Shown here: piece after piece, positions 59,503-64,000 of the stretch
Layout: every line of letters starts with the position of its first letter
How positions within the stretch are numbered: the stretch's first letter is position 1
DNA from: Vulcanimicrobiota bacterium
Lineage (GTDB): Bacteria; Vulcanimicrobiota; Xenobia; Xenobiales; JADMJV01
DNA length: 64,000 bases
Direction: 5' to 3'
NCBI GenBank assembly: GCA_017307785.1
Contig: JAFKGI010000036.1
Coordinates: 1 to 64,000 of the forward strand
Position numbers and translations under genes: made by a program
Notes under the pieces: model-generated
What the model was told of the DNA's origin: nothing
The model's input: only the letters and a program-made list of their open reading frames with translations
Database searches by the model: none

Positions 59503-61275
59503 ATGCTGCGCCGGCTGCTGCTGGGATTGGCCCTCACGGGTTGGTCGGCGGCCCAGCCGGTGCCCCCCTTGCCTTATCGGGCGGCCGGGCTGAATGAACG
59601 CCAGGCCGCCCGATTTTTGTTGCAGCGCCTGACCTTCGGTCCTACCCCCGGTCAGGTCGAGGCGGTCGCGAACCAGGGGTTGGAGCGGTGGCTGGAAGGT
59701 CAGCTGGATGGAAGAGAGGCCGAAGAACAGTTGGCGCCTCGTCTGGCCGAGCTGCCGTCGCTGGGCCTGCCTCCAGGAGAAGAGCGCACGGCCTACGTCA
59801 GTCGCAATCGTATGATGGAGCTGGCCGAACAGGACACTCTCAAGAAGTGGACCGAGGGGAGCGAACGCAGTCGCCAGATTTATGAAGCCCGCTTGCGCGA
59901 ATTCAAGGAGGCGCAAGGGCTTTTCACTTATGACGACCTGTTCGACGAGCTTCGCTATCAAAAGCTGCTCCGCTGCCGCTATTCCAGCAACCAGTTGCGC
60001 GAAGTGCTCACCGATTTCTGGTTCAACCACTTCAATGTGGCGGCACTGAACGACAACGTGCGCGTCAATGTCCTGAGCTACGAGCGAGATGTCCTCCGTC
60101 CCGGCGCGCTGGGCTCCTTTCCCAGACTGTTGCATCAGACTTCTCAGCACCCGGCCATGCTCTACTACCTCGACAACGCCCAGTCTTCCGCGGCGGCGGG
60201 CGTGCGCACGACTTTGAACGCTCGCTACGATGCGGCCGCCCAAGAAGACCAGGAGGACCTGCGTCAGGGGCAGCCGCTCAAGCGCAAGAACGGCGGCCTG
60301 AACGAGAACTACGCTCGCGAAGTGATGGAACTGCACACGCTGGGTGTGGATGGAGGTTATTCGCAGAAGGACGTCAGCGAGTTGGCGCGTTGTCTTTCGG
60401 GCTGGACCGTGCTCTATCCGGAAGCCAAGAACGATAACCTGCGCACCTTGATCGAGCCCGACGAGTTAGGCTACGAACAGCGGGGAGACTTCCTCTTCCG
60501 GGCCGATTGGCACGACGCGGAGACAAAGACCTTGCTGGGTCAGACCTTCGCCGCCGGTGGAGGACGGGCCGAGGGAGAGCAGGCCCTGGAGCTGTTGGCC
60601 CGGCAGCCCGCCACCAGTCGATTTCTGGCCCGCAAGCTGGCGCAGCGATTTGTGTGCGACGAACCGCCGACGGCTCTGGTCGAGCGCATGGCCCAGACCT
60701 ACCGCGAGAGTCGCGGAGAGATTCGGCCGATGCTGGTGGCCCTGGTCGAATCGCCCGAGTTTTGGGCGGAAGCGCGCCGGCCCTCCAAGGTCAAATCTCC
60801 CCTGGAGTATTTGCTGAGCTGTCTGCGATTCTGTGATGCCGACCTGCAGTTCGAAAGGGGCCATTTTTACTGGCTGCAGCGAATGGGAGAGCCGCTCTAC
60901 GCCTGTGCTCCGCCGACCGGCTATTCCGAGGACAGTCGCTCCTGGGTCTCCACCAGTTCGCTGGTCAATCGCCTCAATTTCGCCACCCAGCTTTCGCAGA
61001 ACCGCATCAAGGGGCTCACGGTCGACTGGAGTCGGTTTGTGAAGCCGGGAGAGAACCCCGACCAGGCTCTGCAGTCGTTGCTGCTCCCGGAACAGGCTGC
61101 CCTCCCCGCCGGGCTGTCGGCCCCCAAGCTTTTGAACGGTGGCGATGGTTACCCGCCCCAACGCAAATGGTTTCGCAACCCCAGGCCGGCCGACTATGAT
61201 CAGCGGCGCCGCCAGGTTTGGGCCAGCAAGGTCGCCGGCGTACTGCTGGCCAGTCCCGAGTTTCAGTATCGTTAA
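59503..61275 (+). CDS. DUF1800 family secreted protein
   Basis: The 590-residue protein has a short signal peptide (MLRRLLLGLALTGWSAAQP) and the DUF1800 layout: AARFLLQRLTFGPTPGQVEAV at the start, LREVLTDFWFNHFNV, NENYAREVMELHTLGVDGGYSQKDV and a C-terminal LLASPEFQYR. The family is widespread, often paired with a DUF1501 secreted protein, and its function is unknown. The DUF1501 partner is not found next to it here. Start at 59503 with overlap to no gene. An FmdB-like gene follows after 10 bases. Confidence 0.9.
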   Translation: MLRRLLLGLALTGWSAAQPVPPLPYRAAGLNERQAARFLLQRLTFGPTPGQVEAVANQGLERWLEGQLDGREAEEQLAPRLAELPSLGLPPGEERTAYVSRNRMMELAEQDTLKKWTEGSERSRQIYEARLREFKEAQGLFTYDDLFDELRYQKLLRCRYSSNQLREVLTDFWFNHFNVAALNDNVRVNVLSYERDVLRPGALGSFPRLLHQTSQHPAMLYYLDNAQSSAAAGVRTTLNARYDAAAQEDQEDLRQGQPLKRKNGGLNENYAREVMELHTLGVDGGYSQKDVSELARCLSGWTVLYPEAKNDNLRTLIEPDELGYEQRGDFLFRADWHDAETKTLLGQTFAAGGGRAEGEQALELLARQPATSRFLARKLAQRFVCDEPPTALVERMAQTYRESRGEIRPMLVALVESPEFWAEARRPSKVKSPLEYLLSCLRFCDADLQFERGHFYWLQRMGEPLYACAPPTGYSEDSRSWVSTSSLVNRLNFATQLSQNRIKGLTVDWSRFVKPGENPDQALQSLLLPEQAALPAGLSAPKLLNGGDGYPPQRKWFRNPRPADYDQRRRQVWASKVAGVLLASPEFQYR

Positions 61276-61285
61276 GGAGAAAGCA

Positions 61286-61579
61286 ATGCCCGTTTATGTC
61301 TATCGAGTCGCCGGAGAAAAGATGGAAGCGAGTCACAAGATGTCTCACGATCCTCAGACCTGGGGGGAGCTGTGCGAAGTGGCCGGCCTGCCGCTGGGAG
61401 AGCGCGACCCCAAAGAAAAAGTGGAGCGTCTGATCGTGCCGGTGGCGACCTCGGTCTCTCAGTTCACCAGCGACTACAAGAACAGCGGCTTCAAGCGCCT
61501 GGAGCGGCGCGACAGCGGTGTCTATGAAGAGGTCACCGCTCCCAAAGGCGAGCGCGTTATCGACTCTAGTTCTTTTTAA
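61286..61579 (+). CDS. FmdB-like small protein lacking zinc cysteines
   Basis: The 97-residue protein starts MPVYVYRVAGEKMEASHKMS, which has the pattern of FmdB-type zinc ribbons (MPxYxYxC...FExxxxMS) but without the two CxxC pairs, only one Cys (about residue 30). AAGGAGA (61274-61280) precedes the ATG. The tail is polar. It may be a degenerate relative retaining the fold. It overlaps the convergent gene by 14 bases. Confidence 0.68.
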   Translation: MPVYVYRVAGEKMEASHKMSHDPQTWGELCEVAGLPLGERDPKEKVERLIVPVATSVSQFTSDYKNSGFKRLERRDSGVYEEVTAPKGERVIDSSSF

Positions 61580-62093
61580 GCGGCTTGTTCCAGTTGCTGA
61601 GGAGCTGCTGAGAGAGGCTGTCCGGAGGGTTGCCTTCCTTGTGCAGGTCCTCGCGCAGCGTCAGGGGTCCCTGCTTGTCGAACCAGCGTTGCGGCGTCAG
61701 ATCCAGCGGTAGTTTGAGGGCCTTGTCGCGCTCCAGACTGGCCGCGAACCAGGGAACGGCTTTGGCTTCAGGCGAGTCGTCGTGGGGACTGCAGTCCATG
61801 TCCAGATGGACCATTTTGGGGAACATGCGGAAGGCCAGCAGCGCTGCCTGGCGGCACTGGCGCAAAACCTGAGCGCGGCCGGCTCCGGGAGCGACGAAGA
61901 AACGAATCTGGCCGAAAGCCCGTCCTCGGAACTGGCCGATGCCTACTTTCATGGCGGGCCAGGGGTAATACTCACGCTTGATGGCTACGGCCAGCTTGAG
62001 TTCTTCGTCGGCGGAAAGATACATCAACTGGGTGGGCGGCGGTTCGCCGGCCACCAGCGTAGTCAGTAGTAGCACGCCCATCAGCCTGCGCAT
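61566..62093 (-). CDS. Secreted protein of unknown function
   Basis: The 175-residue protein has a clear signal peptide (MRRLMGVLLLTTLVAGEPPP). The mature part is alpha/beta (LAVAIKREYYPWPAMKVGIGQF, HLDMDCSPHDDSPEAK). A domain of this type could be a small extracytoplasmic binder. I see no family or catalytic motif. It overlaps the FmdB-like gene at its 3' end by 14 bases. PilZ follows on the same strand upstream. Confidence 0.68.
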   Translation of the reverse strand: MRRLMGVLLLTTLVAGEPPPTQLMYLSADEELKLAVAIKREYYPWPAMKVGIGQFRGRAFGQIRFFVAPGAGRAQVLRQCRQAALLAFRMFPKMVHLDMDCSPHDDSPEAKAVPWFAASLERDKALKLPLDLTPQRWFDKQGPLTLREDLHKEGNPPDSLSQQLLSNWNKPLKKN

Positions 62094-62130
62094 AGGCAGC
62101 TATCTTACGAGTCGGTCAGCCCAATCCTTT

Positions 62131-62493
62131 TCAGGCGGATTGAGAAATCGCCGCTAAAGTGAGCCAATCTTCGATCATGTTCTCGTCGGAGGGGTTGAAC
62201 TGGATACCCACCTGCCCGCTCTGGACCCAGGCGACCCTTCCCAGCACATGCTGACGGTGGTCGGTGGAGTCGATTTCAATCGTGTCTTCGGTTTCCAGGC
62301 TGCGAGAGCACTCGAGCTTCAGGCCTTTCTCCGAGAAGTCTAGAACGCGGGCCTGGAATTCTTTCCCGTTGTGACGGCACTGCACCGCGATGGTCAGGGG
62401 CTGGCGGGGCATCGGCAGGCGACGCTCGGGATCGCAAGGGGTGGGGCCCTGAAAAGCCCGCAACCAGCTGATGAAACGCGATCGAAAGTTCAT
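62131..62493 (-). CDS. PilZ domain protein (c-di-GMP receptor-like)
   Basis: The 120-residue protein has a PilZ-type beta barrel: RRLPMPRQPLTIAVQC, RVLDFSEKGLKLE (the DxSxxGxxL motif) and a following QSGQVGIQF strand. The RxxxR ligand motif before it is only partly clear (PERRLPMPR). PilZ proteins bind c-di-GMP and often control pili or exopolysaccharide. It sits just before the second gspF, fitting a link to pilus control. Start ATG 62493, weak ribosome-binding site. The frame is open to 62529. Confidence 0.82.
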   Translation of the reverse strand: MNFRSRFISWLRAFQGPTPCDPERRLPMPRQPLTIAVQCRHNGKEFQARVLDFSEKGLKLECSRSLETEDTIEIDSTDHRQHVLGRVAWVQSGQVGIQFNPSDENMIEDWLTLAAISQSA

Positions 62494-62559
62494 TCTACCG
62501 TTGTAACTCGGGAAGCGTCCCTTGCCCATAGGCGATCTGAGGGATTCGGGATGGTAATT

Positions 62560-63735
62560 TTAGATATTCAAGCGTGAGGAAACGTCCGACAGGGGCAGCA
62601 GCACGGCCAGCACCAGGAAGCCGACCACGATGCCCATGCCGGTGATCAGGGCCGGCTCCATAAAGCGCAGCACCAGCGAGCGTCGTCGTTCCAGCTCGCG
62701 CTCGTAGTATTGGGAGGCCGAGATCAGCATACCCTCGAGGTCGCCGGTGCGTTCGCCGGTGCGCAGAAATTGTTGCAGTAGCGGCGGCATCCAGGGCAGC
62801 CGGGAGACCGAGTTGGAGATGCCGTCGCCGCGTTCCACCGCTCGCTCGACCTGCTGCAGGCCCTGGTCCAGGGTCGGGCTTTGCACCACTTCTCGGCTCA
62901 GTTGCAGCGCGCGCACCAGCGGCACGCCCGCCCCGTGCAGCATGGCCAGAGTCGAGCACCAACGCTCCAGCAAGGCGGCCAGCAGCATTTGACCCCAGAG
63001 CGGCACGCGCAGCGTGATCGATTGGCGGATGCCGGCCGGAATCCAGCGGAAGATGCCCAGGGCCAGCAAGATGACGATCGGCAGAACGTAGGCGCCGTAG
63101 TCGACCATCCAGCCGCCCGTCCAGAGCATGACCTTGGTGAACACGGGAGGGTCGATGCCCAGAGATCCATACATTTCTCGCAGAACGGGCGTCAAAAAGT
63201 AGAGCAGGCCGCCCAGCAGCAGGATGGAGATCGAGACCAGGATGATCGGGTAGGTGAGAGCCCCGGCCAGCGCCTGGCGGTTGCTCAGATCGCGCTGCAA
63301 ATAGTCGGCGAATTTCTGCAGGATGATGGGCAGTTTGCCGGATTCTTCACCAGCTTCCACCATGCGCAGCAGCATGCCCGGAAAGAGGTTCTCCTGAGCC
63401 AAAGAGCCGGCCAGGGTCTGGCCTTCACGCAGGCGCACCCGCACTCGCTGCAGACCGGCCCGGACGTTGGCATTGCCTTCGCTCAAAGAGAGCGACTCGA
63501 GCGCTTCGTCGACGGGAATGCCCGACTTGAGCAGTGAGGCCAGCTGGGTGACCAGATGGGCCAGGCCCTCGTCGCCAATGCCGCGCGAGCCCTGCCCCGA
63601 GTTCTCCTGGAGGTGGCTGGGGAAAAGGCCCTGTTCCTTGACGCGCTGATAGGCGGCCGAGGAGGAAGGGGCATCGACGAAGCCCCGTTTCTCTTTGCCG
63701 GCCGCGTCGTGGGCGCGATACTCGTAAAGAGGCAT
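62560..63735 (-). CDS. Type II secretion / type IV pilus inner-membrane protein GspF/PilC, second copy
   Basis: The 391-residue paralogue of the protein at 5475 begins MPLYEYRAHDAAGKEKRG and has two GspF domains with LASLLKSGIPVDEAL and MLHGAGVPLVRAL, and three membrane segments (about 170-195, 215-235, 365-385). The ATG at 63735 overlaps the preceding stop by one base (TAATG), so it is coupled to the gspE-like gene. Standard length, all motifs present. Its N-terminus supports the AUA start of the first copy. Confidence 0.94.
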   Translation of the reverse strand: MPLYEYRAHDAAGKEKRGFVDAPSSSAAYQRVKEQGLFPSHLQENSGQGSRGIGDEGLAHLVTQLASLLKSGIPVDEALESLSLSEGNANVRAGLQRVRVRLREGQTLAGSLAQENLFPGMLLRMVEAGEESGKLPIILQKFADYLQRDLSNRQALAGALTYPIILVSISILLLGGLLYFLTPVLREMYGSLGIDPPVFTKVMLWTGGWMVDYGAYVLPIVILLALGIFRWIPAGIRQSITLRVPLWGQMLLAALLERWCSTLAMLHGAGVPLVRALQLSREVVQSPTLDQGLQQVERAVERGDGISNSVSRLPWMPPLLQQFLRTGERTGDLEGMLISASQYYERELERRRSLVLRFMEPALITGMGIVVGFLVLAVLLPLSDVSSRLNI

Positions 63736-64000
63736 TACATCGAGCGGGCAGCTCGAGCTGCCTCATCCAGACTGGTCCAGCCCAGACAGACCTTGCGGGC
63801 GGCGTCTTCCAGCAGCGAGCTCATGCCCACCAGGCGGGCTTCTTCGCGCAACCTGCGAGCATCGGCTTCCTGAGCGATGAGACGGCTGATGTCCATGGTG
63901 ACCGGCAGCCACTCGTGAATGCCGAAACGGCCGCGAAAGCCGGTGTCAAAGCAGGCTTTGCAGCCCTGCGGCAGGCGGCAGTCAAACTGAGCCGGCGGTC
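63735..64000 (-). CDS. GspE/PilB ATPase, C-terminal part, cut by the window end
   Basis: The minus-strand frame entering from the window edge ends with TAA at 63737-63735. The visible 88 or so residues include a C-terminal zinc pair (CKAC), the GspE end motif DTGFRGRFGIHEWLP, SRLIAQEADARRLREEA and GMSSLLEDAARKVCLGWTSLDE. It is the C-terminal domain of an ATPase of the same family as the protein at 41242, but not identical. The start is outside the window. Confidence 0.85.
   Translation of the reverse strand, partial: PPAQFDCRLPQGCKACFDTGFRGRFGIHEWLPVTMDISRLIAQEADARRLREEARLVGMSSLLEDAARKVCLGWTSLDEAARAARSM

Overview
The window looks like a chromosomal origin region of a GC-rich, Gram-negative-type (diderm) bacterium. 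dnaA, dnaN and clustered DnaA boxes lie at the left end. Two secreted or outer-membrane style proteins, one a signal-peptide beta-barrel ending in Trp-Thr-Phe (28980-30062), argue for an outer membrane. The mix of PdxS/PdxT, a DnaA-trio type origin, a Ser/Thr kinase, eukaryotic-type UGPase, type IV pilus/type II secretion parts and many unrecognised small proteins resembles deep-branching lineages such as Armatimonadota or Eremiobacterota-like groups. That placement is inference and I cannot name the organism. No rRNA, tRNA, CRISPR array, insertion sequence or prophage was seen, so this is an ordinary core chromosome segment with some accessory genes.

Layout. 64-5386 (minus): dnaN, dnaA, rdgB, a small helical protein and hemL, with DnaA boxes on both sides of dnaA and a probable DNA unwinding element just upstream of dnaN. 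5475-8465 (plus): gspF, which appears to start at an AUA codon, then three membrane proteins (two with zinc ribbons, one PrsW-like). 8467-14380 (minus): a GAF-GAF-GGDEF cyclase, a PDZ/Lon-like protease, a coiled-coil protein, coaD and UGPase. 14515-17035 (plus): a Ser/Thr kinase fused to a degenerate cyclase domain, a membrane protein and trpF. 17007-22023 (minus): an ACP-fatty acyl-AMP ligase-PlsC fusion, a solo LexA-type helix-turn-helix protein, arsC and a guanidino-modifying-enzyme-like protein. 22110-28902: a loose group with a TerD-like protein, GNAT, DUF4919-like and DUF6882-like proteins, a tandem SpoIIE-like protein and a GAF protein. 28980-30565 (plus): an outer-membrane barrel and YfiR. 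30566-40212 (minus): one nearly gapless run of eight genes, made of a 51-residue membrane protein, methylmalonyl-CoA epimerase, both mutase subunits, MeaB, a REC-GGDEF cyclase, a large hybrid kinase and an exported thioredoxin with an in-frame TGA at its active site.

40296-45840: srkA, gspE/pilB, trxB, htrA, a glycine-zipper protein with a clear terminator and a repeat protein. 45841-49534: a head-to-head pair of paralogues, hypothetical and secreted proteins and a methyltransferase. 49531-55965 (minus): dtd, rel, a membrane protein and recJ. 56040-61579 (plus): a CX5R phosphatase, pdxS-pdxT, a Fur-family regulator, OsmC, DUF1800 and an FmdB-like protein without cysteines. 61566-64000 (minus): a secreted protein, PilZ, a second gspF and the 3' end of a second gspE.

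How it fits together. Signalling by c-di-GMP is a theme: two intact GGDEF proteins, one degenerate one, YfiR, PilZ and pilus/secretion motor genes. Gene packing is tight, with ATGA, GTGA and TTGA junctions and several convergent genes overlapping by 4-47 bp. The most interesting signals are the candidate selenocysteine TGA with a plausible bacterial SECIS hairpin (30757-30793), apparent non-canonical start codons (AUA at 5475, AUU at 43499, CUG or AUA near 12002), the origin structure, and the ACP-ligase-acyltransferase fusion.
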